Shown piece by piece: positions 1-6,151 of a DNA stretch of 21,753 nt. The position numbers were made by a program, and so were the translations under genes. Where the stretch lies: positions 1-21,753 of IMG/VR virus record IMGVR_UViG_3300025133_000679. One strand, 5' to 3'. Numbering within the stretch: position 1 is the first letter of the stretch; the number at the start of each line of letters is the position of its first letter. The notes beneath the pieces are model-generated. The model made no database searches and was not told the origin of the DNA. It saw only the letters and a program-made list of their open reading frames with translations. The stretch is from a virus.

Positions 1-99
1 GTTATAAATAAAGCAGAAGATGAAGATTTTAAAGGGATTTGGAAACATAAATTATCAGAACTGTTAAGAAAATCTAAACATAATATAATATTACATTAA
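1..99 (+). CDS. C-terminal end of an unidentified gene
   Basis: An open frame runs from the window edge to a TAA at 97-99 and gives 32 residues ending in KHNIILH. The start lies outside the window. The piece is lysine-rich and helical in composition, and too short to assign. It reads in the same direction as the DNA-metabolism genes that follow, with 10 bases before the next ATG, so it is probably the preceding gene of the same replication operon. I cannot name the product. Confidence 0.6.
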   Translation, partial: VINKAEDEDFKGIWKHKLSELLRKSKHNIILH

Positions 100-109
100 G
101 GAAATATAA

Positions 110-913
110 ATGGAACTAGAAACTAGAATTTTTGCTGAGGGCACATTAACTTTTGATGAACCTAGTCATAAGTATCAATTTATAAAAAATGACGGAGAAA
201 TTATAGATGTGCGATCTGTTACTTCGCATTTTAGCATACTAGGAAGTTTTAATATTGGTGCTATGGCATCTCGAAAAGCATTTAGAACTACTTTTATGGA
301 AGAAATAGAACTTAATAAACAGTATTCATGGCAATATAAAAAAGATGCTGAATCTTTTATTAAAGATATAAGTAAAAAATCAGCTGATGTCTGGACTAAA
401 TCGGCAGAGAGAGGAACAGCAGTACACCTGGTACTTGAACGATATGCTAAAGGAATTAAACCAGTATATGACACAGATGAAAGCATTGCTAAAATGCAGA
501 AAGCTGGCATTGATTGGTTTGATGCTAATGTAGAAAAAGTCATATCTAGTGAGGTATTGGTTTATAATAAAGAACATAATTATAGTGGTAAATATGACCT
601 AGAATGTATTTTAAATGACGGCAGAGGGCGAGTATTACTAGATTGGAAAACTGGCTCTATAGCTAATTATAGACGATTACCGGATATGTCTAGTAAACAA
701 AATTTGCAGCTATTGGCCTATATGGAGTGTTTACTAGAGCAAGAAGGGGGGAATCCTTTTAATAGAATGGTGGTTATCATAGACCGAGATAGTGGCGAGA
801 TAATGACCAGAACATATGGAACAGAAAAATACCAACGAGATAAAAGTATTTTCTTACAGATTATTAATTTAAATAATTATTTCCATGATTATGCAGATGA
901 ATGGAAACAATAA
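110..913 (+). CDS. RecB/Cas4-like PD-(D/E)XK nuclease
   Basis: A probable DNA exonuclease or endonuclease of the PD-(D/E)XK superfamily, 267 aa. The family's signature residues appear in order: a GTAVH motif with His106, Glu148 in SSEVLVYN, Asp163 in GKYDLE, the catalytic DWK at 178-180, and a QLLAY motif at 200-204. The His...Glu...Asp...DxK...QxxxY order is typical of the RecB C-terminal nuclease and Cas4 group, which process DNA ends during recombination or replication. The start is supported by AAGGA at 98-102. It is followed by an SSB and a resolvase-like nuclease, which suits a phage recombination/replication role. There is no Cas context and no visible Cys cluster, so a true Cas4 is unlikely. 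The exact substrate is unknown. Confidence 0.8.
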   Translation: MELETRIFAEGTLTFDEPSHKYQFIKNDGEIIDVRSVTSHFSILGSFNIGAMASRKAFRTTFMEEIELNKQYSWQYKKDAESFIKDISKKSADVWTKSAERGTAVHLVLERYAKGIKPVYDTDESIAKMQKAGIDWFDANVEKVISSEVLVYNKEHNYSGKYDLECILNDGRGRVLLDWKTGSIANYRRLPDMSSKQNLQLLAYMECLLEQEGGNPFNRMVVIIDRDSGEIMTRTYGTEKYQRDKSIFLQIINLNNYFHDYADEWKQ

Positions 914-915
914 AC

Positions 916-968
916 GAGTGAGGTTTTATTTTTATGTAGAGGGGTTAGCTCACTCCTTTCCTCTCTAC
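916..968 (+). promoter_or_regulatory. Interleaved inverted repeats in the SSB leader (possible pseudoknot or switch)
   Basis: Two perfect or near-perfect inverted repeats cross each other between the nuclease gene and the SSB gene. The first pairs GAGTGAG (916-922) with CTCACTC (949-955). The second pairs GTAGAGGGG (936-944) with CCTCTCTAC (960-968), nine pairs including one G-U. Because one arm of each lies inside the other's loop, they can form an H-type pseudoknot or two mutually exclusive hairpins. The element ends 7 bases before the AAGGAG at 976-981 that serves the SSB start. No T-run follows, so it does not look like a terminator. The loop crossing the first stem would be only 4 bases, which may be tight. 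A regulatory role is inferred. Confidence 0.55.
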
Positions 969-987
969 ACCAAATAAGGAGTTAAAT

Positions 988-1524
988 ATGCAGATTACAA
1001 TTAAAGAAATAATAGCACCACAGCCGCCAAATGAAGAAAAAGGGTGGAAGGGTACTAAAAATTATAAGATAGTAACGACAGACGGAAAAAAATTACTATG
1101 TAATCCAGATAAAAGACCTAGCGATTTAGATGTTGGCATGGTGGTTGATATAGAAACATGGGCAGATCAATTTAATAATCTCTATATTAACAGATTTAAA
1201 GTGGTTAATGACGATAATATAGCACCAAGCCCACAACCGACACCAACTGCTCCAACACCTCAACCTCAAGCACCTACTACTAATTATGTAGAAGAAGGAA
1301 CTGCTGGTGGGCATGATGTTAGTGAATTAGTAGGTAGAGATTGGGCGATTATACTACAAGCATGTGTAAACCGAGATGCAACACTTACTGCTGACCAAAA
1401 ACTTAAATTTATATTAATGAATTATAGTAGAGGTTCAGTAGGAGCATTTAAACATCTTCAACAGACAGAAGATTTAGATAATACTGCTATAAGTGAGATG
1501 CCAGATGACAAAATTCCATTCTAA
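988..1524 (+). CDS. ssb: Single-stranded DNA-binding protein
   Basis: Probably coats single-stranded DNA during replication and recombination and recruits partner enzymes through its tail. The 178-residue product has a beta-rich N-terminal part of about 75 residues, consistent with an OB fold. A proline/threonine/glutamine-rich linker follows (about 78-98), then a short further segment and an acidic C-terminus ending in DDKIPF. That ending is the classical SSB tip (DDxIPF), which binds partner proteins. A strong AAGGAG at 976-981 sits 6 bases before the ATG. The neighbours are two recombination-type nucleases. The N-terminal domain is not closely like E. coli SSB by eye, and residues about 99-165 add an uncharacterised segment. 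The tip and linker make the assignment fairly firm. Translation may be controlled by the structured leader just upstream. Confidence 0.75.
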   Translation: MQITIKEIIAPQPPNEEKGWKGTKNYKIVTTDGKKLLCNPDKRPSDLDVGMVVDIETWADQFNNLYINRFKVVNDDNIAPSPQPTPTAPTPQPQAPTTNYVEEGTAGGHDVSELVGRDWAIILQACVNRDATLTADQKLKFILMNYSRGSVGAFKHLQQTEDLDNTAISEMPDDKIPF

Positions 1525-1636
1525 AGCAAAGTTTATAGAGTGTAAAAAATGCAACACGAAAGATATATATTATGTGTTTAGTAGGTTGTATTGTTGGTAT
1601 TGCAAACAAAGATATGAGGATAAAAAATGGTTTTAA
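1505..1636 (+). CDS. Small zinc-ribbon protein (hidden short gene)
   Basis: A 43-residue frame starts at ATG 1505-1507 inside the end of the SSB gene and stops at TAA 1634-1636, inside the start of the resolvase-like gene. It exactly fills a gap that otherwise has no gene. The product has two cysteine pairs, CKKC at residues 13-16 and CWYC at 30-33, separated by 13 residues. This is the pattern of a minimal four-cysteine zinc ribbon. It is basic and aromatic-rich, and could bind nucleic acid or a partner enzyme. It reads in a different frame from both neighbours, overlapping them by 20 and 10 bases. The ribosome site is weak, so translation may be coupled to the SSB gene. It could be a chance frame, but the paired cysteines and exact fit argue for a gene. 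Confidence 0.55.
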   Translation: MTKFHSKAKFIECKKCNTKDIYYVFSRLYCWYCKQRYEDKKWF

Positions 1637-2010
1637 GTGCTAGAAGTGCCAAAGCTAAAGGTTCTAAATTTGAGAAAAAGATTGTTGATACAATAAATAA
1701 AGATAGTGGTTGGGAAGCTAGAAAACAGCCTGGCAGCGGCATATTTAGAGATTTTCCTAATGATGTCTATGTTGTATCACCAACTGGGGAAAAGTATATT
1801 ATTGAATGTAAGAAATGGAAACATGGTTGGCGAACTGGGGATAAAGCCAAGCAGGGTGCAGATTTTTTATTAGTAGAACGAGATCATGGTAGTCCTAAGT
1901 GCTACCTTGAATATGATATGCTTTTAAGTTTAATGAAAACAATAACAGACTTACATCAACAAGTAGAACAATTAAAGGGGAGTAAAGATAATGATACAGA
2001 AACAAAATGA
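1627..2010 (+). CDS. Holliday-junction-resolvase-like PD-(D/E)XK endonuclease
   Basis: A 127-residue nuclease-fold protein that probably cleaves branched DNA. It begins with a basic KGSKFEKKIVD segment (Glu16), followed by a glycine/serine loop (PGSG, 35-38), Asp46 in NDVYVV, and the catalytic ExK at Glu60-Lys62 in IIECKKW. This arrangement of Glu, Asp and ExK after a G-S-x-F/E helix is that of archaeal Hjc-type and related phage resolvases. The C-terminal 30 residues look like a short coiled coil. The start has GAGGA at 1616-1620, six bases before the ATG. It overlaps the zinc-ribbon gene by 10 bases and the HTH gene by 20. Resolving recombination or replication intermediates fits the SSB, RecB-like and primase-helicase neighbours. 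The specific substrate is inferred. Confidence 0.7.
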   Translation: MVLSARSAKAKGSKFEKKIVDTINKDSGWEARKQPGSGIFRDFPNDVYVVSPTGEKYIIECKKWKHGWRTGDKAKQGADFLLVERDHGSPKCYLEYDMLLSLMKTITDLHQQVEQLKGSKDNDTETK

Positions 2011-2209
2011 TATGATTTTAGAACATTTAAAAGAACATGGTAAGATTGATCCTAAACAAGCCTATGAAAACTTTGGTTGTATGCGATTATCGGCAAGAAT
2101 ATTTGATTTAAGAGGTGATGATATTCACATTGAAACAACTTATAAAATGGTTAAGAATAAATTTGGTAAAAAAGTAAAGGTTGCTGAATATAAGTTACTA
2201 GGGGATTGA
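1991..2209 (+). CDS. Small helix-turn-helix protein
   Basis: A 72-residue protein with a winged-helix-like layout. The first helix contains ILEHLKEHGKI, followed by DPKQAYENFG and a recognition-helix-like MRLSARIFDLRG (about 31-42). A beta-hairpin-like tail carries the basic stretch KNKFGKKVKV. This pattern resembles the small phage helix-turn-helix domain family (Pfam HTH_39 type) often found among replication genes. It probably binds DNA as a regulator or replication accessory, but no target can be read from the window. A purine-rich ribosome site (AAGGGGAG, about 1975-1982) lies 8 bases before the ATG. The gene starts inside the end of the nuclease gene and ends one base before the next ATG. 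Confidence 0.65.
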   Translation: MIQKQNDMILEHLKEHGKIDPKQAYENFGCMRLSARIFDLRGDDIHIETTYKMVKNKFGKKVKVAEYKLLGD

Positions 2210-2210
2210 T

Positions 2211-3416
2211 ATGAATAAATTTTTAGATGCTATTATACATAGTTATAAAAAACCAGAGATGGCTTTTCATTTTTGTGGTTCAGAAACAATAAATTACAAT
2301 GTTTTAGATGTTTTTAATCAAAAAGAAGAAAATTGGAAAATGCTTTTTACTCGTTCTTTACTAAAAAGAGATAAAAATTATTTATCAGGGATAAGAAGTC
2401 AATTAAGAAATACGCATAAATTTTCTATTTCTCATGAGTGGATAAATAAAAATTGTCCAAAAAGATTTTATGTTACTGATATTAAAATACCTTATGATGA
2501 TACATGGATAGAAGTAAAAGATAACAACAATGAATTTTTATCTGGTTTTCATATTAAAAAAACTTACAATTCGCAAGTACCAAAAGATAATGATTTTTTA
2601 TACATGATTACACCTTATATACCAACATCATATATCAAAGAGTTTAGTTATATTGGTACTAGAAAAAATCCAATTAAAGTAATAGCTCCAATGTATTCTT
2701 TTTTATTTAGTAATAAAATGTCTTTAATAGATTTAAAATTAAAGCCTAAAGGAATTGACCAAACTGATAGATTTTTATGGGGAAAACATGATTTAGATTT
2801 AAAAAATTTACAGATAAATGACCATATTAGAATAGTATCTAGTGATTTTGGTTCTAAATGGGACAATTTTACTCATTTAGACATATTAGCAAATGATAAA
2901 ACACAATTTACTGTATCAGATACTGCTCATTCATGGTTAGCAATTTTAGAACAAAGAGAAGCTGATGAAAAAATAAAACCTTTTGAAATAAACGATAAAG
3001 ATAAATCAATCGATATAATTGCGAATAAAATAGAATATAAATTAAATCAAATTCAAGAAGAATTGTTTAATTTAAATATAAAATATTTACGAGGTATTAT
3101 TAAAAATTTGTTTATACTTTTATCAGCTATGAGTAATGAAAAAACTGTTAAAGAGATTAATAATAGTAAAGGTTCTAAAAGACATAATAGTAATAAACAA
3201 AATTATTACGAATTTAAAACTTTAACAATAAATCCTAATGTTGTTAATAAATATATAAATACTCCTATTAATATTAATCATCATAAAAATAGATTTCATA
3301 GTGTAAGAGGGCATTTACGCACCTATAAAAATGGTAGGAAAGTATGGATTAAAAATTATGATAGAGGTAATGAAGAATTAGGAATAATAAAGAAAGAATA
3401 TTTAGTAAAAAACTAG
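2211..3416 (+). CDS. Phage protein of unknown function with C-terminal VRGH motif
   Basis: A 401-residue protein that I cannot assign to a family. The N-terminal two-thirds are mixed in character, rich in aromatic and charged residues, with no signal peptide or membrane segment. Residues about 265-312 look helical. The C-terminal 40 residues carry a compact basic motif, HSVRGHLRTY then GRKVWIKNYDRG (about 363-386). I know this His/Arg/Gly plus Trp pattern from the ends of other phage proteins, but no function is certain. The gene is noticeably AT-richer and more Asn/Lys-rich than its neighbours by eye, which could mean faster drift or separate acquisition. It lies between the HTH gene (one base) and the primase zinc-domain gene (nine bases), within the replication operon. 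It might act on DNA, but that is only context. Confidence 0.7.
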   Translation: MNKFLDAIIHSYKKPEMAFHFCGSETINYNVLDVFNQKEENWKMLFTRSLLKRDKNYLSGIRSQLRNTHKFSISHEWINKNCPKRFYVTDIKIPYDDTWIEVKDNNNEFLSGFHIKKTYNSQVPKDNDFLYMITPYIPTSYIKEFSYIGTRKNPIKVIAPMYSFLFSNKMSLIDLKLKPKGIDQTDRFLWGKHDLDLKNLQINDHIRIVSSDFGSKWDNFTHLDILANDKTQFTVSDTAHSWLAILEQREADEKIKPFEINDKDKSIDIIANKIEYKLNQIQEELFNLNIKYLRGIIKNLFILLSAMSNEKTVKEINNSKGSKRHNSNKQNYYEFKTLTINPNVVNKYINTPININHHKNRFHSVRGHLRTYKNGRKVWIKNYDRGNEELGIIKKEYLVKN

Positions 3417-3425
3417 GGGATTAAT

Positions 3426-3707
3426 GTGAGTCTTGATAGAAAATTTGTATTAGGATTAAAAAGAAGTGGCAAGTATTCTTGCCCTAATTGTCAACACGAA
3501 AGAACGAAGAATAAACGAGATACACCATTATCAGTTACTTTACAATCTGATTCTGTTGTATATTTTTGTCATCATTGCAACATAAAAGGAGTGGAATACT
3601 ATGAAGAAACTAACAAACAATGTTATCCAATTCGCAGAAAAGAGGGGGATAAGCCAAAAAACACTAACAGAAATGAAGTGCGAAAGCGGTTCGGCACAGT
3701 TTGGTGA
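3426..3707 (+). CDS. Separately encoded primase zinc-binding domain
   Basis: This frame encodes the four-cysteine zinc domain that T7-type primases use to recognise template sequence. CPNC lies at residues 19-22 and CHHC at 48-51, on a beta-rich scaffold of about 55 residues. The start is GTG at 3426, because the ATG two bases earlier runs straight into TGA; AGGGGA at 3415-3420 supports it. The frame continues to TGA at 3705-3707, overlapping the primase-helicase gene by 107 bases in another frame. Residues after about 58 are basic and look like by-product of that overlap. In T7 gp4 this domain is fused to the rest of the enzyme; here it would act as a separate subunit, or be joined by a +1 ribosomal shift. 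Confidence 0.7.
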   Translation: MSLDRKFVLGLKRSGKYSCPNCQHERTKNKRDTPLSVTLQSDSVVYFCHHCNIKGVEYYEETNKQCYPIRRKEGDKPKNTNRNEVRKRFGTVW

Positions 3708-5100
3708 TAGAAAACTCGAATCATTAGTCTTTGGCTATTATAATAGCAAAGGCGAAAGAGTTAATTATAAAGCAAGAGCTATACAAGAAAAAGCATTTAA
3801 ACAACAGACTGGTGGAAAACAACAATTCTATAATTTAGGTAATGTTTTAAATTCTAAAAACCTTGATACTGTATATATTACAGAAGGAGAAATGGATTTA
3901 TGTTCTTTAATAGAGTCTGGTTTTTCTATTAATAGTGTTTTAAGTGTACCAGGTGGTGCTCCAGCTACTCCTACGGAAGAAGCTCACAATACTAAAAGAT
4001 ACCAATATGTATTAGACGCATTAGCGGAAGGGTTAGATAAAGCAAATTGTTTTGTGTTATTGACCGATAATGATGATCCAGGCCGTAACCTACGAAGTGA
4101 TTTAGCATCTATTTTTGGACATGGTCGGTGTAAGTTTGTGGAATTTTCTAGTGATGTTAAAGATGTTAATGAATATATGCAGAAAGTAGGAAAAGACCAA
4201 TTACAATGGTTGATTAATGAAGAATTGCAACCATTTCCGATTGAAGGTGTATATTCATTAGATGAAATACCAGAACCCTCGCCACCTAAATTATGGAGTC
4301 CTTGTTTTGATGGGTGGGGAAATAAAGTTATGATAGGGGGTGGCATGGTAAGTGTTATGACTGGCTATCCTGGTCATGGTAAAACCACTTTTGCTCAACA
4401 ATTATGGGCAAACATAGCAAAAGAATATAAAATTCAGATAGGAATGTTTTCTGGAGAAACAAGAGTTAAACCTTATGTAAGAAGAAATTTACGAACATTT
4501 TATCATGGCAAACAAGAACGAGATATGTCGGAAGAAGAATTAAATTCTGCTGATTATTGGATAAGAGATACTTTTCATTTTCTTAATCACCCTAGAAATG
4601 CCCCAGAATTTGATTGGGTATGTGATAAAATAAAAGATATGAAAGCACGATTCGGTATTGAAGCATTTATGTTTGATCCTTTTAATAAAATAGAAATACC
4701 AGATATGACGAGAGGATCAGAAACAAATTGGATAGGCAAATGTTTAGATGACTTAACAACATTGGCAAAGGTGTTAGATATTCACATAATGATTTTGGCT
4801 CACCCATCAAAGCCAAGTGAGTTAAAGGTACATAATGCAGCACCTACGGCTTATAGTATAGCAGGTTCGGCTCATTGGTTTAATAAACCAGATCACATCT
4901 TTAGTTTATGGAGAGAAAAGTTTGAAGATGAAGAAGGTAATAGAACAACAGACGCAAAACTTATTGTTTGCAAATGCCGATATGAAGAATTAGGGTATCC
5001 GAGAGTTATGCCTATAAAAATGAATTTGGATAATGGTTGCTTTGAAAGTGTTGATAAGCAACAAGCCTATCAGTCAAATCGCAAAGATATATACGGATAA
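3601..5100 (+). CDS. T7 gp4-like primase-helicase (TOPRIM plus RecA-type helicase, no zinc domain)
   Basis: A 499-residue replicative enzyme that unwinds DNA and probably makes RNA primers. The linker IQFAEKRGIS (9-18) begins the primase part. TOPRIM residues follow: TEGEMD at 94-99 (catalytic Glu95), TDNDDPG at 155-161 and KDVNEY at 187-192. The helicase has Walker A GYPGHGKT at 255-262, Glu286 in FSGET, a Walker B-like MFDP at 357-360, and ILAHP at 398-402. Length and order match the T7 gp4 short form (4B), which lacks the zinc domain. AAGGAG at 3586-3591, nine bases upstream, gives this gene its own ribosome site. The zinc domain is encoded just upstream in another frame (3426-3707), so both pieces are present but split. 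Confidence 0.92.
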   Translation: MKKLTNNVIQFAEKRGISQKTLTEMKCESGSAQFGDRKLESLVFGYYNSKGERVNYKARAIQEKAFKQQTGGKQQFYNLGNVLNSKNLDTVYITEGEMDLCSLIESGFSINSVLSVPGGAPATPTEEAHNTKRYQYVLDALAEGLDKANCFVLLTDNDDPGRNLRSDLASIFGHGRCKFVEFSSDVKDVNEYMQKVGKDQLQWLINEELQPFPIEGVYSLDEIPEPSPPKLWSPCFDGWGNKVMIGGGMVSVMTGYPGHGKTTFAQQLWANIAKEYKIQIGMFSGETRVKPYVRRNLRTFYHGKQERDMSEEELNSADYWIRDTFHFLNHPRNAPEFDWVCDKIKDMKARFGIEAFMFDPFNKIEIPDMTRGSETNWIGKCLDDLTTLAKVLDIHIMILAHPSKPSELKVHNAAPTAYSIAGSAHWFNKPDHIFSLWREKFEDEEGNRTTDAKLIVCKCRYEELGYPRVMPIKMNLDNGCFESVDKQQAYQSNRKDIYG

Positions 5101-5204
5101 ACCGCAGATTTCTGGTGTCAAGAAAAAAATAATTTTTTTTTAAACCGCAGAAAACCGCCATTTATTTACCAAAAATAGCTAAAAATGGCTGAAATCTGCC
5201 ATTT
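5098..5204. repeat. AT-rich cluster of short direct and inverted repeats
   Basis: An 11-base repeat, TAAACCGCAGA, occurs at 5098-5108 (overlapping the primase-helicase stop codon) and at 5141-5151, with a third partial AAACCGC at 5152-5158. GCAGATTTC at 5104-5112 is the reverse complement of GAAATCTGC at 5191-5199. Two near-identical 10-mers, AAAAATaGCT and AAAAATgGCT, stand head to tail at 5171-5190. AAATGGC (5183-5189) pairs with GCCATTT (5198-5204) as a 7-bp hairpin with an 8-base loop. An A-run followed by a T-run lies at 5123-5140. This density in a non-coding segment, next to a promoter, suggests operators or a replication origin. The role is inferred. Confidence 0.5.
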
Positions 5205-5218
5205 CTCAAAACCCAATA

Positions 5219-5227
5219 TGTTATAAT
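5219..5227 (+). promoter_or_regulatory. Extended -10 promoter for the 5325-6064 genes
   Basis: TGTTATAAT is a perfect extended -10 element (TGn followed by TATAAT, hexamer 5222-5227) in the only sizeable intergenic gap of the plus-strand arm. No good -35 lies 17 bases upstream, as is common for extended -10 promoters. The hairpin arm GCCATTT sits at the -35 position, where a bound repressor or activator could act. The predicted RNA would start near 5234 and have a leader of about 90 bases containing an imperfect hairpin (about 5233-5264). It ends in AAGGAG at 5313-5318, six bases before the next ATG. Confidence 0.55.
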
Positions 5228-5324
5228 GGTTTAAACAAAGCGATAAGTATGCTTTATGCTGTTTGACATTGTAAATAAATATTGTGTTTGAGTTGGTAGT
5301 AACTTTTCTATAAAGGAGATTACT

Positions 5325-5741
5325 ATGAATACAAAATACAAATACCATGATGGTAATAGAAGTAAAGATTACACTCGTTCCAGAAAAGGTGCTGATTGTG
5401 TAGTCCGTTCTATTTCAATTATACTTAATCAATCATATAAAACTACACTTAAAGATTTATGTGATTATTCTGTAAAGTATGGTGCAATTCCTAATGATGA
5501 ATGGTTATACGAAAAATATCTTTTATCAAAAGGATTTGAAAAACATAAACCACCAAGAAAAAATGGTAAAAAAATACAATTACTTAAATTTGAATTTAGA
5601 GGTCGTTGTGTATTACTTACCAGAAATCATTTAACTGCTGTTATTGACGACACAGTTTATGATACTTGGGATTGCAGACAATCTAACTGTAATTCATTTT
5701 ATATTTTAACTTCAGAAAATTGGTCTTATTCAACTGATTAA
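5325..5741 (+). CDS. Putative papain-fold cysteine-peptidase-like phage protein
   Basis: A 138-residue protein whose conserved-looking residues fit a small papain-type fold. Cys25 lies in GADCVVRS at the head of a predicted helix. His102 is in NHLTAVID on a beta strand, and an acidic residue follows in VYDTWD (Asp113 or Asp116). Cys, His, Asp in this order and spacing recalls C39/papain-like peptidases, and the HLTAV...DTWD block recurs in phage proteins I cannot name. No signal peptide or membrane segment is visible, so it would act in the cytoplasm. It is the first gene after the extended -10 promoter and has AAGGAG six bases before its ATG, so it may be strongly expressed. Activity is unproven; a non-catalytic role in disabling a host factor is equally possible. 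Confidence 0.6.
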   Translation: MNTKYKYHDGNRSKDYTRSRKGADCVVRSISIILNQSYKTTLKDLCDYSVKYGAIPNDEWLYEKYLLSKGFEKHKPPRKNGKKIQLLKFEFRGRCVLLTRNHLTAVIDDTVYDTWDCRQSNCNSFYILTSENWSYSTD

Positions 5742-5752
5742 AGGAGATTACC

Positions 5753-6064
5753 ATGGTTTACTATGAATGGGATATTGAAATTACAAACAATGAAACTAAA
5801 GAATGTGAAGATCATTGGTTTTCAGATAAATTAAAAGATTTATTGTGGGCTAATCCCAAAAGTAAAGAATACGAAGAACATAAGTCATATCATCCAAACC
5901 GTCATTTTGTGTTGGTTTTAGTTAGAGATGAAGGCAACGGCATTGATAATTTTCCTTGCCGAAATTGGGCTTATGTAGAAAATAATAAAATGCCTACAGA
6001 ATTTGATAATGGCATTAAAGTTCCAAAACGATTTCTTATTGAATATGAAAAAGTTTGGAAATAA
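5753..6064 (+). CDS. Small unknown phage protein
   Basis: A 103-residue protein that I do not recognise. It is rich in Trp, Tyr, Glu and Asn, starts MVYYEWDIE, and has no membrane segment, signal peptide or cysteine motif. Composition suggests a compact soluble domain. Its ribosome site repeats that of the gene before it: both starts are preceded by AAAGGAGATTAC, differing only in the base just before ATG (TATG versus CATG). The two genes, 11 bases apart, therefore look like a coordinately expressed pair driven from the promoter near 5222. It is the last plus-strand gene before the convergent junction. Confidence 0.65.
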   Translation: MVYYEWDIEITNNETKECEDHWFSDKLKDLLWANPKSKEYEEHKSYHPNRHFVLVLVRDEGNGIDNFPCRNWAYVENNKMPTEFDNGIKVPKRFLIEYEKVWK

Positions 6065-6065
6065 A

Positions 6066-6095
6066 AAAGCGTACTAGCACTAACTAATACGCTTT
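6066..6095. terminator. Terminator between convergent operons
   Basis: AAAGCGTA at 6066-6073 is perfectly complementary to TACGCTTT at 6088-6095, giving an 8-bp stem with a 14-base loop. On the minus strand the stem leads into six T residues (complement of the A-run 6063-6068), which fits an intrinsic terminator for the right-hand operon. On the plus strand only TTTAATT follows, so termination of the left arm would be weaker. It lies 2 bases after the last plus-strand gene and 74 bases past the last minus-strand gene. Confidence 0.7.
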
Positions 6096-6151
6096 AATTA
6101 AAACAATTATTAAGTTACTACCATCTTAAACACAATGTTAAAATAAAGCAA

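Noticed and set aside
110-913. Cas4 and a CRISPR adaptation link for the RecB-like nuclease
   Set aside because: No repeat-spacer array or other Cas gene is visible, and no iron-sulphur cysteines are seen. Phage replication genes surround it.
916-968. Leader inverted repeats as a terminator after the nuclease gene
   Set aside because: Neither stem is followed by a T-run, and the next gene's ribosome site follows within 7 bases.
5098-5204. Short repeats as a CRISPR array
   Set aside because: Units are 10-11 bases with irregular spacing and only two or three copies.
5263-5291. TTGACA (5263-5268) as the -35 of a second promoter
   Set aside because: The hexamer 17 bases downstream is GTTTGA, which is not a -10 box. 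It may be chance in the leader.
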